Positions 55,401 through 62,310 of a DNA stretch of 64,000 nt are shown piece by piece (the first letter of the stretch is position 1; the number at the start of each line of letters is the position of its first letter). Both the position numbers and the translations under genes were made by a program. Where the stretch lies: assembly GCA_030620115.1 (NCBI GenBank), contig JAUXFG010000001.1, forward strand, positions 1 to 64,000, read 5' to 3'. The notes beneath the pieces were generated by a model that saw only the letters and a program-made list of their open reading frames with translations, was not told where the DNA came from and searched no databases. Source of the DNA: Candidatus Fermentibacterota bacterium. Its GTDB lineage: Bacteria; JAFGKV01.

Positions 55401-55831
55401 ACTCGAGTCAGGGGATTCCAGGGATCAGAACGATTTTCCCTATTGTGGGGGGGCCTGGTGAACATCGATTGAGAGCCCGGGCTGTGGATAATGCGGGGCT
55501 ATGGACAGAGGCTGAAATCCGATATACGCTTTCCCAAACCGCACTGGTACGAAATGTGGCTGCATTCCCGAGCCCCGCGTCAGGTCCTACCCGGGTCACG
55601 GCGGAACTCTCACGGCCGGGCCAGATGATTATCAGCCTCTATACCACAGGGGGCCGGTTCATCCGGCGCCTCCAGGGCGAAGCTCTCTATCCGGGCAGGG
55701 CAGGCCTGGAGTGGGACCTTCTGGACCAGGATGGTGACCGCGTGGCGAATGGCGTGTACCTTGTAAGCTTCAAATTGCAGACTGATGAAGCCAGCACGGA
55801 GGCACTAGGGAAACTCGTGGTGATGAGGTAG
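49385..55831 (+). CDS. Giant secreted C25-family cysteine peptidase with CARDB, discoidin-like and C-terminal sorting-like domains
   Basis: Up to 2148 residues. A signal peptide (hydrophobic core about 21-38) precedes a beta-rich region, then a gingipain-like C25 domain (about 525-900). It has VLLFGDGTWDYNG, NFFGHAATQTWD (catalytic H764) and SPTCFTGDF (C796). One CARDB-like domain (about 900-1005) follows, then a Fn3-like segment, a discoidin/F5-8-like domain (about 1150-1290), five more CARDB-like repeats (about 1390-1955), an Ig-like domain and a C-terminal FlgD/T9SS-like domain (GRAGLEWDLLDQDGDRVANG). Start uncertain: ATG 49385 overlaps the GT gene by 67 bases; TTG 49448 and ATG 49463 are alternatives. 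Confidence 0.85.
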   Translation: MGSIFGCHRGFVSSGINRGQILTGILMAGLVLAVIGAPSHGAEVEVLRSDQASIRLLIRPSVDDRVWNGWVGLPPGASVEEVSVRTQGRVRPVPWELGREVTTSPQITVGPVGFIRFHRACPLRVETGMATQDGVAGIPEVLLVEILLSPGSAKARKRNVGFQNVLSNLFVNWQSAQHWAEQMDGPPLPPPVPAPSIRIRVREEGLYRITAEDLPDMPGDADPRMFSLWNRGSYVPLRVVVQQPDTVWKDGDWIEFYAHGTRREDPQGRWTPVESKYGLDNPYYLVWDQVDPPRILDVSSEPTGGPAATYHWWVCHREVNTNSSLSGHEGAIDDEWYWGGQLGPGQISKQFSLPDLAREVADGVIRARFQSMSLSESEMHLLVNGAMVAEGSWNGFGAQLLEGQGVPLDVGTNQLVMDFSGDAYSRVHLDWFAIQYPREYVMSGGQAAFGPSADDRPEYEISGLEPGTKTDIFEISSGLRFMDFHHEADQEGAIRFRANLPDSATFLVVTNSGWLTSLDLPDMPTWIEPHPAVADEDREGSYLIVYPSDFLEAASGLRDHHLDAGDIESAEMVDVRHIWEEFSYGLPDPRALRSFLQWTLANWSDPPEFVLLFGDGTWDYNGYMNQHASVNLVPSYGNPASDNFYASLNDTSYFPDLHVGRVPAVDATQAWNAFQKIRNYRASPEPSLWRKLVLFVNGGGTQDEFDYFAAWTSITSQLVVAPPPVLGATSIIAKDQEEYWMGYYNKSIAAAVDSGCLIMNFFGHAATQTWDFMFESDDVDSLLNGDRTPLVLSPTCFTGDFADPRQVVFAEHFLRLDEPEHGAIGFFGSSGTAYQNKGGVYAYRIMESIFCKGDPRVGPAITWAKLNGYPYTSPEDSIMATVFSLLGDPLLSLVLPEAPDLHIGPERVTVQPEEPAVGDSVRLLVSVLNEGVSWEDEYRVTVHCEGQELASGFARADSLENRLSLSWPAPAQPGSQEIEIHVDPDQSVEEEDREDNTTALTITYLKRRPVVLLPLSDAMVPGALAEFFITAVSTQPHGFQIALCDTFGSSVIDSSGPVSPEAGLVSWTWSSPSPGTYCWRARGQGGAWSFPRWFTTGVEAAGWGQFLPAQLTGGVMEDCEVTDLGLGLYARVNISRDFALLSEGATVPEVSTHNPDACGPENLIGGQVGNTDWGGSFYFRRLDENQYAVVDLGEPRMIIKIASAHEGDTLTDRSVWSHFGIESSLNDVDYKLWGNTPDYSDSGYGPWISSNMAYEKPYPISVRYIKFSYGQCHPIGTIRPGSRVYEVYAYAALYPDSGSVFSPPLGPSDQWGRLTALGDVPGGTNTTIEVYLEDENGTWELGRTMSLGADQALDWIGDEYRRVKLRGVLTSESMDVTPRLMSWSVEYRSIPDLATMHDTLLVVPELPEPGSTAQIRAIVINAGSEPVSGASYRLDAQLDDDAPTTLESGVLGWLTPGLPESLSTPWVAEGGVTRFTLVLDPDEKITEAWEENNTVYGEARVLGNLAWIDSIEVSPPVPSPRESLSVEAWVVNNGVLALGESWARCFWVGSDSGEIVAIPPLARDERARLIWSMVAPDSVGSYQLACELDPDSLVREAWEDDNIILLPIEVVQGPDPALFDVDVYCVTPAVGDPVEVVLGLTNFGGRDTEEFLVLGLEQGVWRDSLFIDGLAGAESTVVSLWWPTGDAARSHFLEFHVDPDSFVVDCDRANNVLTMELITVLLPDLYAAGDSTWPAFPIAGDPMTLHTEVRNRGIVPAGGFEVSVQWPDGEQETQRVDSLGGQETVQFQWDWIPETSGSGSVIMTIDSAGEVGEACETNNETAIQLQIGQPWDLAVASTDIQKQDPTASFVAWDSLFLHIIVHNVGDEASPSVPVELFDGIPESDGTLLKAEDMALAAGASDTLEAVWPEGAFPGTHLLVAVLNRQNEIEEFNTSNNRASREVVVLGDTIPPGVAVRPPWPGFAQGGFLAQGDTITAYGWDEASGMNRLEIFLDDADITEAFISEPDSSQGIPGIRTIFPIVGGPGEHRLRARAVDNAGLWTEAEIRYTLSQTALVRNVAAFPSPASGPTRVTAELSRPGQMIISLYTTGGRFIRRLQGEALYPGRAGLEWDLLDQDGDRVANGVYLVSFKLQTDEASTEALGKLVVMR

Positions 55832-55887
55832 TCCTCCGTCCGGATCGAATCGCGTCGTTGTTGTGACGCGAGGCGGGGAGAGCTGCC

Positions 55888-56394
55888 GTGTCATTGATGA
55901 GATACCTCAGGGAAGACGGCGTTCGAATGGAACTGCAGACCGTTATGCCGACACCCGAGGAGATGGAGACAAGTGAGAGAAGCCGATGGCTTCCGGAGGT
56001 GAAGAGGGCGGTTCTCCAGGAGCTTGCCGAATTGCTGAGTACTTCCCCAGAGATCCGGAAACCCGGCAAGATCTTTATTGACCTATACAACCGAGAGAAG
56101 CAGTGGACCACCGCACTTGGGAGAGGAGTTGCATTCCCACATGTGCGAACCAAGCATACGAGATCCCTCGTTTTTGCCATCGCACGGAGTGTTGAGGGCA
56201 TTGATTTCGGGGCGCCGGATGGGGAACCGGTGCATTTTTTCCTTTGTATGGTGGCGCCACCGTACGAAGACAAGACCTATTTGAGGTTTGTCAAGAAATT
56301 GGCCGAGGCAGTGACGTATGGCGGGCTTATTAAGCGGGCTCTGGAAGCGCAGAGTGCCTGGGAGCTGATACGGTTGGTGGACGATCTGATCTAG
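55888..56394 (+). CDS. PTS EIIA type-2 (PtsN-like) domain protein
   Basis: A 168-residue protein. GRGVAFPHVRTKH carries the phosphorylatable His (H85) of the fructose/mannitol or nitrogen-PTS EIIA fold; the pattern of a long N-terminal region then LIKRALEAQSAWELI fits. No EI, HPr or EIIB/C is nearby, so a regulatory (PtsN-like) role is more likely than sugar uptake. GTG start with GGGGAGAG upstream. It may share a transcript with the peptidase. Confidence 0.8.
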   Translation: MSLMRYLREDGVRMELQTVMPTPEEMETSERSRWLPEVKRAVLQELAELLSTSPEIRKPGKIFIDLYNREKQWTTALGRGVAFPHVRTKHTRSLVFAIARSVEGIDFGAPDGEPVHFFLCMVAPPYEDKTYLRFVKKLAEAVTYGGLIKRALEAQSAWELIRLVDDLI

Positions 56395-56489
56395 CCCGCA
56401 CCACGGTGCGCAGTTGATCGTGGGTTATGCGTGGTGGACCGTCTTGCGTGGGCATTGGACTCGGTCAGGCATCTCGGCCAGAGTAAGAG

Positions 56490-56524
56490 AGATTCTTCGG
56501 TCGCTCCGCTTCCTCAGAATGACA
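56490..56524. repeat. Solitary 35-bp arm of the palindromic element
   Basis: AGATTCTTCGGTCGCTCCGC followed by TTCCTCAGAATGACA; the reverse complement of the right arm of copy 3 without mismatches. No partner arm is present at the expected distance. Confidence 0.85.
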
Positions 56525-56627
56525 CACAGCATCCAGTTTCCTCAATTCGCAATCCAGCATTTTGCTTTTCGTAACCGTTGACGGAGATATTTCAGGAAAA
56601 GCCCGGAAGTGCTTTACACTTTCGGAA

Positions 56628-56756
56628 CCCTCCTTGCAATGACTGAGGCCCCGGTGGTCATCGCGAGCGGTAGCGCGGCGATCTCAGTTGAGGGCATGAG
56701 ATTGCTTCGTCGCGGACTCAATCCTGAGCTTGCCGAAGGGCTCCTCGCAATGACTG
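56628..56756. repeat. Family-F repeat
   Basis: CCCTCCTTGCAATGAC, GGTCATCGCGAGCGGTAGCG, GAGATTGCTTCGTCGCGGAC and GGGCTCCTCGCAATGAC: an inverted-then-direct arrangement of a GCAATGAC/GTCATCGC motif. Similar strings are familiar from other uncultivated-bacterium assemblies (recollection, not a search). Confidence 0.65.
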
Positions 56757-56856
56757 ATGGTGGGGCTACGGTTCCGGGATCTCTCTATGGGATTTTATAT
56801 TCCTATCGTGAGCCGTAGCGTCAGGCCGAGACCGTAAAACGAGAAAATGAAACATC

Positions 56857-56935
56857 CCAATCCCCGCTCAGCAGCTTATCAGCCTGTCCTGAGCAAAGTC
56901 GAAGGGCTCAATAACTCACGAGTTTCCTGCATTCC
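56857..56935. repeat. Repeat E, minus-strand copy overlapping the cytochrome 3' end
   Basis: Inverted copy of 33916-33993, with CAGCTTATCAGCC-type and CCTGAGCAAAGTCGAAGGGC blocks. Bases 56916-56935 supply the last codons (GNAGNS) and the stop of the cytochrome gene on the minus strand. Confidence 0.8.
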
Positions 56936-58106
56936 CCGTGGCGAATACCAGCCAGAGCAAGAGGAGTACTCCCGAGAAACGATGGAGCTCTCTGATCCAA
57001 GGGACAAGTTCGTCGAATATGGAGGTGATGGAAGGGATCAGAAGCAAGACCCCAGTGGCCAAGAGGAGGCTCAGGATGACCGCCCGAAAGAAGCGCGCGG
57101 AAAGAAATTTCGGATGGGAAATCCCTCTGGGGAGCAGGAATCGGGCAGCGCATACTGCAAGGAGAATGACGCCGGCAAGCAGATGAACGTGACAGAGTGA
57201 AGAAAGTGCCCGGCCGCCACCAAAGTAGATACCCGCTCCGGTGATCAAAAGGAGGAGCATGGCGATTCCACGGATCCTCGCGGCGGGCCCTGGTGCGAAT
57301 ATTTGTATAAAACCATTGGCGCCGGTTCGAAGCACCCGTCGGAGATGCAGTGCAATGAGGAGGAGCAGGACCGCGATGACGAAGATCAGCTCCGCGGCGA
57401 GACCATATCCCCATCCGGGCACTCTTCTTCCCGTCCAATGGTCAATCTGTTGGCCAAAGGTGGCGTCGGCCAACCGTCTGGAATGGCAAATCCTGCAATC
57501 TCGGAGGGATGAGGGCGCCGGCAGCACAAAATGCTCCGATCCGCCTGTCTCCAGGGGGAAGTGGCATCGCGTACATGACACTTGCCTGAGATGTAACCCT
57601 GCTCCAGGAAAGAGCAAATGGCTCTCATTCAGCTCTCTCATTGGGTGACAACGGATGCAGGACTCATTGGTCTGTTGAGGTGGTGCACATCGTGAGATTG
57701 ATGAGGAATGTGGCTCGTGGCAGGCGCCGCACGAGAAGTTCCCCATTCGGGTGACGTGAATATCCCCGCCTTGCGCAGCAAGATACTCGTTGAATGGCAG
57801 ATGACTGCAAGGGGCCGGCTCTGTTCCGTGGCATGAACCGCAGGAGAGTGACGTGGAAGCGCCTGGAGGGAGGTGGGGTACGTGGGCGAATGATTCGCCA
57901 TGGCACTGTATACAGCTCAAAGAACCATGATCACTCTCAAGGAATCCCTTCTCCGACAGGGGGACGGAGAATCCGACGCCCATGCTATCCGCCTTCACGA
58001 GAGAGACCCGCTCGTGACACCCGAGACATGATGCGCTCTCGGGGGGAAGGCTCTCTCGGTTCGCTGCATTGATGAGCAGCGCGAGGATAACAAGCAAAAT
58101 CGCCAT
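56916..58106 (-). CDS. Seven-heme membrane cytochrome c with b-type-like tail, probably truncated
   Basis: A 396-residue protein. A signal/anchor (about 1-18) precedes seven CxxCH heme sites (CLGCH, CIQCH, CGSCH, CGACH, CIRCH, CTRCH, CRICH) in residues about 25-215. Five membrane helices follow (about 230-395), with HLLAG and HRFSG, patterns like b-heme ligands of cytochrome-b subunits. It likely moves electrons between the quinone pool and a periplasmic partner; the substrate is unknown. ATG 58106 has GGAGG 10 bases before. The last six residues and stop lie in repeat E and the final helix is cut short, so the protein is probably truncated. Confidence 0.82.
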   Translation of the reverse strand: MAILLVILALLINAANRESLPPESASCLGCHERVSLVKADSMGVGFSVPLSEKGFLESDHGSLSCIQCHGESFAHVPHLPPGASTSLSCGSCHGTEPAPCSHLPFNEYLAAQGGDIHVTRMGNFSCGACHEPHSSSISRCAPPQQTNESCIRCHPMRELNESHLLFPGAGLHLRQVSCTRCHFPLETGGSEHFVLPAPSSLRDCRICHSRRLADATFGQQIDHWTGRRVPGWGYGLAAELIFVIAVLLLLIALHLRRVLRTGANGFIQIFAPGPAARIRGIAMLLLLITGAGIYFGGGRALSSLCHVHLLAGVILLAVCAARFLLPRGISHPKFLSARFFRAVILSLLLATGVLLLIPSITSIFDELVPWIRELHRFSGVLLLLWLVFATGNAGNS

Positions 58107-58698
58107 CGATTCGGGACCTCCATGAGGGATCATGGTGTTCTATGATCTACAGATGATAGGCAACTTGTGGGTTCGAGTCCAGTTTTTGATGCCTCTGCGG
58201 GTTGCCAATCGAAGAAGAATGATGCATATTGTTTCCAGGGCAGATAGCCCTGCTGAATGCACCATGGCAGGAGGATGGAAAGCTTTGCGCCACTTGTTGG
58301 GCTGCCATTCTATTCGCCGGTTCGGATATCCCGTACGTGGGCGATCTCGAAGAGGTAGCACCGACCTCCCACCGTTCAATTCCCTTGAGATACTTAACCC
58401 CCAGAGGTCAGAAGTCAGAAATCAGAGGTCAGCCGGACAACTTCGTCGGCAGCTCTCTCGCGAGCTTCTCCGCGTGATGAGCTTCCACTCCCGCGCAGTA
58501 CGCGGGACAGAAAGCGTAGATGTCTCGAATCAAGACTCTGATCTTTGTGTCCCGCACTGGTTCCATGTGTCCTTCATGGGGTTGATAGGGGAAGAAAGCA
58601 CGGTTCTGAGGCGCAGCTGAAGATCATGAGAAGGGATTGCCGAGGATTGGTGCAAAGCGGTCTTGTTGCATCATGACACCGACGCTGGAGGTGATGTA
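58107..58698. other. 592-bp gap between divergent genes
   Basis: No supported gene; a 162-codon plus-strand frame lacks family resemblance and crosses AGAGGTCAGAAGTCAGAAATC-type repeats (about 58403-58436) and a GCGCAGTACGCGGGA palindrome. The promoters of the cytochrome and baeRF-like genes should lie here. Confidence 0.55.
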
Positions 58699-59118
58699 AT
58701 GCCAAAACGTTGCGCTGTTTGGATCGATCATTCAAATGCCTTTATTGTGAAGTTCGCCAACGGTGGCGAACCTGAAGTGGAGAAGTTGGAATCAGGTATC
58801 GGAGCCATACACAAGAGTACCGGTGGGGCAAGAGCAAAGGAACCATATCGTCACGGTTCGGCGAGGAGACATTCCGAAGAGGAGCGGAGGAACCATCAGC
58901 TCACGAAGTTCTACGGCCAGATAGTATCACGGATCAAGGATGCCCCGAAGGTTCTGCTGCTTGGCCCAGGTTTGGCAAAGCAGGAGCTTGGGAAAGCCAT
59001 CCAGGACTTACCTGGCGCTCACAAACCAGGTTACGAAATCCATCCAGCCGAGAAGATGTCCGATCGTCAGCTAGTGGCCCTGGTCCGGAAAGAGCTGAAT
59101 GTACCGGCGCCTCTCTAG
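58699..59118 (+). CDS. baeRF-like (eRF1-related) small protein
   Basis: A 139-residue protein starting PKRCAVWIDHSNAFIVKF, with a His-rich basic middle (RHGSARRHSEEERRNHQL), FYGQIVSRI and LLLGPGLAKQELGKAIQ. This is the layout of short bacterial eRF1-domain proteins, often annotated translational machinery protein; they may act on stalled or hibernating ribosomes, which is unproven. A GGAGG site eight bases before ATG 58699 decides the start over the ATG at 58663. Confidence 0.68.
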   Translation: MPKRCAVWIDHSNAFIVKFANGGEPEVEKLESGIGAIHKSTGGARAKEPYRHGSARRHSEEERRNHQLTKFYGQIVSRIKDAPKVLLLGPGLAKQELGKAIQDLPGAHKPGYEIHPAEKMSDRQLVALVRKELNVPAPL

Positions 59119-59155
59119 CTGCCTGCGGCAGGCAGGGGGAATTGGGTGATGGAAG

Positions 59156-59201
59156 AATGGGGTGATGGGGTGATGGGGTGATGGGGTGATGGGGTATGGG
59201 G
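59156..59201. repeat. Tandem 8-bp microsatellite (GGTGATGG)
   Basis: About five consecutive copies of the 8-mer with a degenerate end (GGTATGGGG), between the baeRF-like and flippase genes. A palindrome TGCCTGCGGCAGGCA lies just upstream at about 59120-59134. Confidence 0.8.
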
Positions 59202-59328
59202 AGGGGATTCTCGGAGAGAGGGAATATCAGTATTCCTATTCCTGCGCGAACCCTAAGCTCCATATCCGTGCACGGGTGACCGTTTCGATCACTTAAAAGA
59301 GGAAAGAATCTCCAAGGGACCGTCTGCG

Positions 59329-60585
59329 ATGAGGTGGGCGGCCCTTGAAGCACGACAGCTTTTCTCCACTGGATTCTTCCATGTCGTGGGAGCCCAGGGT
59401 GTGGTGCGAGCTGTCACGATTGTACAGGGGTTGGTGCTTGCGCGTATGCTGGGGCGCGAGGATCTTGGGCGATACGCGGTATTCGCGTCCGTGTTGGCCC
59501 TGGGGGCGATTGTTGCCCAGGCGGGAGTTCCCAGTGCGCTTTCCCGTTTCATCGCCCTTGCTGAGGACAGGAAGCGCCAGAAGGAAATCCGTGACTCGGC
59601 GGCGACCGTGGCAATCCTGTGGTCTCTGGTGGTGGGTGCTTCTCTCGCGCTGCCGCCGTTAGGACGCGTGCTCTCCAATGAGTCCTGGGTATGGGGCGTC
59701 CTTCCTCTTGCACTGATCATTCTTCCGCTGCAGACAGCTTCGCAGTCGAGCCTGGCGTTGTTGCACGGCCGTGCGATGCTCCAGAGGAAATCCGGTCTCG
59801 AGAGCCTGGCTGCTCTGATCTCCATTATGGCCATCATCGGGGGAGCTATGGGCATGGGCGTCTCTGGCGCGGCGTGGGGGCGGGTCGTCGCGGCGGGGTG
59901 TATTGCGGTGATGATAGGCCGGGTCACCGGGCAAAGGCCCTCTGCAAAGAAGGTATGCCCCGATGGATTCTGGCGATTCGCGCTTTTGAGCCTGGCCAGC
60001 TCGTCGTTCTCCACCATGATCCATACGGCGGATACGCTGGTGCTGGCAATATTCCGGATCGGCAGTGGCATCATCGGAGATTACCGTGTCGCCGCCATGG
60101 CATACCTTGGTCTCTCCATGGTTCCCGCTGCCGCCATGCATACGATGTTTCCTCGACTGGTGAGAATACACAGGGATGGCGGCGATCTCGCAGCTCTCTG
60201 TCGGCGATTGGGGATTCGACTCCTGGCTTATGGGCTGACCGTGGGGATCATGGGAGTGGTGTTTTTACCCAGGCTGCTTGTATGCATTCTTGGGGCACAG
60301 TACCATGGGTCCAAGCCCTTTCTTCTGATTCTCTCAATGGGGCTGCCCTTTCGGGCGCTGGTGTTGGGCGCAGGCAGCGTCATCCTTGCTTTGGGAAGAC
60401 CGGGTCTCAACTTCTCACTTCTTCTACTTTCGGGAACTCTCAACATTGCCCTCAATGTGTTGCTCATTTCCTCAATCGGCGCAGTTGGCGCGGCGTGGGC
60501 AACATTGGCCACCGAGGCAACCAGCGCCATTGCCGGATCCGTGGCGGTTCTGGTTATTTTGAGGAGGTCTCTCCGTGCGGGCTAG
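59329..60585 (+). CDS. Polysaccharide flippase (MOP superfamily, Wzx-like)
   Basis: A 418-residue membrane protein with about 12 helices. The N-terminal VLARMLGREDLGRYAVFASV matches the Polysacc_synt family, and a late GAVGAAWATLATEATSAIAG is also typical. It would flip lipid-linked oligosaccharide across the inner membrane. Nearby GT4 and GNAT/FemAB-like genes fit a glycan-assembly group, although a family-B repeat separates them. Confidence 0.87.
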   Translation: MRWAALEARQLFSTGFFHVVGAQGVVRAVTIVQGLVLARMLGREDLGRYAVFASVLALGAIVAQAGVPSALSRFIALAEDRKRQKEIRDSAATVAILWSLVVGASLALPPLGRVLSNESWVWGVLPLALIILPLQTASQSSLALLHGRAMLQRKSGLESLAALISIMAIIGGAMGMGVSGAAWGRVVAAGCIAVMIGRVTGQRPSAKKVCPDGFWRFALLSLASSSFSTMIHTADTLVLAIFRIGSGIIGDYRVAAMAYLGLSMVPAAAMHTMFPRLVRIHRDGGDLAALCRRLGIRLLAYGLTVGIMGVVFLPRLLVCILGAQYHGSKPFLLILSMGLPFRALVLGAGSVILALGRPGLNFSLLLLSGTLNIALNVLLISSIGAVGAAWATLATEATSAIAGSVAVLVILRRSLRAG

Positions 60586-60785
60586 CCTGCGCTTCTTACC
60601 GGCTTTCGTCGCGAAGCGGTGTAGTTAGCTGTGCCTGCAAGGCTTGCGACCGAGGACCCCGCAGGCGTATCCCCTGTCCCGCGTCTGACGCGGGATCGAG
60701 GAGTCCGAAGGAGCGTAACGCAGCAGGCAGAGCCAAATGCAACGCTGTAGTCCCGCGGCGGACGCGGGATGAGAAATGCGGGCTA
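60586..60785. repeat. Family-B repeat
   Basis: GCTTCTTACCGGCTTTCGTC, AAGGCTTGCGACCGAGGACC, CCGCAGGCGTATCCCCTGTC, CCCGCGTCTGACGCGGG and CCCGCGGCGGACGCGGGATG, then GAGAAATGCGGGCTAA. The last ATG in it (60776) is the first possible start codon of the next gene. Confidence 0.78.
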
Positions 60786-61744
60786 AGCCCATGGTATTCT
60801 ACGGAGAGGACGCATTGGCGCTGGAACTCTGGCATGATCTTGCCGCTGGAGACCGGCGATGCAGGCTGTCTCAGACACCGCAGTGGGCACGGTGGTCTGC
60901 GGATGAGCTGGGGTGGAAGATAGGGTGCATGATGTGGGAATTGGAAGAAGTCGTCTTCCCGTTTGTGGTGGTCAATCGGCACTCGTGTATTGATGTTCTT
61001 GTGGAATCGCTTCCATGGGGTCAGATCGGGGGGCCCCTGGTGGGTGGGAGCGAGCATCGGGAAGTGACCTCATTGGTGGCAAAAGAGATCGAAGGACTTG
61101 CGCAGGAACTCCTAGTATACGCCGACTCCGTGCGATTCTCCCCGGCCACGTGGCAATCATGCACCTACAGCATTCATGAGGCTTCTCTGACGGACGACCG
61201 GGAACGCCAGTGGGCACTTGCAGAGCCGCGTTGCAGAACCGCTGCCCGACATGCGGAGCGAGAAGGCGTCCGAATTGTGAAAGCCACGGGAGGCGCCTTG
61301 CTGGCCGAGTCAGTGGCTCTCCACCTGAGACAGCAAGGCGTGAGAGATGCCAGGGTACTGCCTGGTAGCTGGTGGGAGCGTCTTTTGCGGGAAGGTGCAC
61401 ATCATGTGGGGCTCTGGTGTGCAGTTATGGACAGCCGCGTTATTGCCGCATTGCTCGTCGGGTGGTGGCAAGATCGAGCAGTAGCATTGATTTCCACCAG
61501 TGACCCAAGGGCACGGCCTCTGAAGGCGGGGAACCTTCTCTATCTCACCGTGTTGGAAGAGCTTGGAGTTCGGGGCCTCAGAACCCTTGATCTCGGCGGG
61601 AGTCGAGGCAAGCCCGGGCTCGAATCATTCAAGGAGTCAGTGGGTGCGTATCGCACCAGCAGACCCTTCTATCGATACAGGAATCCGACCTACAAGCTTT
61701 ACCAGAGCGTTGCCCGGAAAGCGAAGATGATCGTCGGGCATTGA
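60776..61744 (+). CDS. GNAT-fold FemAB-like acyl/aminoacyl-transferase
   Basis: Up to 322 residues; ATG 60791 is an alternative outside the repeat. FemAB/BioF2-like (GNAT_acetyltr_6) features: LSQTPQWARWSADELGWKIG near the N-terminus and GNLLYLTVLEELGVRGLRTLDLGGSR followed by LESFKESVGAYRT, the usual C-terminal core. Relatives add amino acids or acyl groups to peptidoglycan or exopolysaccharide precursors. The donor is unknown. Confidence 0.8.
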   Translation: MRAKPMVFYGEDALALELWHDLAAGDRRCRLSQTPQWARWSADELGWKIGCMMWELEEVVFPFVVVNRHSCIDVLVESLPWGQIGGPLVGGSEHREVTSLVAKEIEGLAQELLVYADSVRFSPATWQSCTYSIHEASLTDDRERQWALAEPRCRTAARHAEREGVRIVKATGGALLAESVALHLRQQGVRDARVLPGSWWERLLREGAHHVGLWCAVMDSRVIAALLVGWWQDRAVALISTSDPRARPLKAGNLLYLTVLEELGVRGLRTLDLGGSRGKPGLESFKESVGAYRTSRPFYRYRNPTYKLYQSVARKAKMIVGH

Positions 61745-61837
61745 CAAGGAGGTTGTTTTCTCGCAGGTTGGATGAATGAATTTGCGAGGTTTGGCCCGAA
61801 CTAGTCTAACACCAAATGCAAGTGAGGAGCGCAGACG

Positions 61838-62266
61838 ATGAGAACAAGGCTCTTGATCATAGCAGGAATGATAGTGTTCGCTCACACGGCAGGTTTGGCC
61901 TTTACCGGGGTCAGCGCGCCCTCGCTCTCGATGGGTGAGCGGCACACTGGAGTGAGCTTGCTGGATCTATCGAGAGTGAGCATCAAGAACAGTCTCATGT
62001 TCGGCTACTCCTCTGGTGTGGGAAGGAAGGAGTCGGCTGGCGCGCTCTTCACTACCCTCGGGTATAGATTTTCGCCACGATTGATGGTTCGGGCGACCCT
62101 AAGCAAAGAGTTCTCGATCTATGGCCGGGACTCGTCGGATCAGAACATTTCCCTCTCCGGGCTCAAGGTCGACTGGAAGCCCATAGACAGCATGCATTTC
62201 CATCTGGAGTTCGCCAGAGTCCCCTCTCTCTGGCAGGAGCGAACCCTGTTTCCCCGCAATTGGTGA
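61838..62266 (+). CDS. Small exported protein of unknown function
   Basis: A 142-residue protein with a signal peptide (about 1-22, cleavage near GLAF) and alternating polar/hydrophobic stretches such as GALFTTLGYRFSPRLMVRATL, suggestive of beta strands and perhaps a small barrel or a fragment of one. It ends with LFPRNW. No family recognised. A GAGGAG site seven bases before the ATG supports it. Confidence 0.65.
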   Translation: MRTRLLIIAGMIVFAHTAGLAFTGVSAPSLSMGERHTGVSLLDLSRVSIKNSLMFGYSSGVGRKESAGALFTTLGYRFSPRLMVRATLSKEFSIYGRDSSDQNISLSGLKVDWKPIDSMHFHLEFARVPSLWQERTLFPRNW

Positions 62267-62310
62267 GCGGGGGGGTTTTGATCCCTCTCCCGAGCTAGAT
62301 CTAGCTGCCC

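Larger units (their letters stand above)
56395..56915. other. Repeat-rich gap
   Basis: No gene. It has a solitary palindromic-element arm (56490-56524), family-F repeat (56628-56756) and most of repeat E (56857 onward). Short frames here are not supported. Confidence 0.7.

Noticed and set aside
49385-55831. Type IX secretion locus
   Set aside because: Only the substrate-like peptidase with a C-terminal domain is present; no Sov, PorU/V or GldK-N genes were seen, so a secretion locus is not claimed.
56628-56756. Small protein-coding gene around 56609-56818
   Set aside because: The frame consists of the family-F repeat, lacks a ribosome-binding site and has no protein-like features beyond repeat translation.
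58132-58620. 162-codon plus-strand frame in the cytochrome/baeRF gap
   Set aside because: Composition resembles repeat-derived sequence, no ribosome-binding site, no homology recognised.
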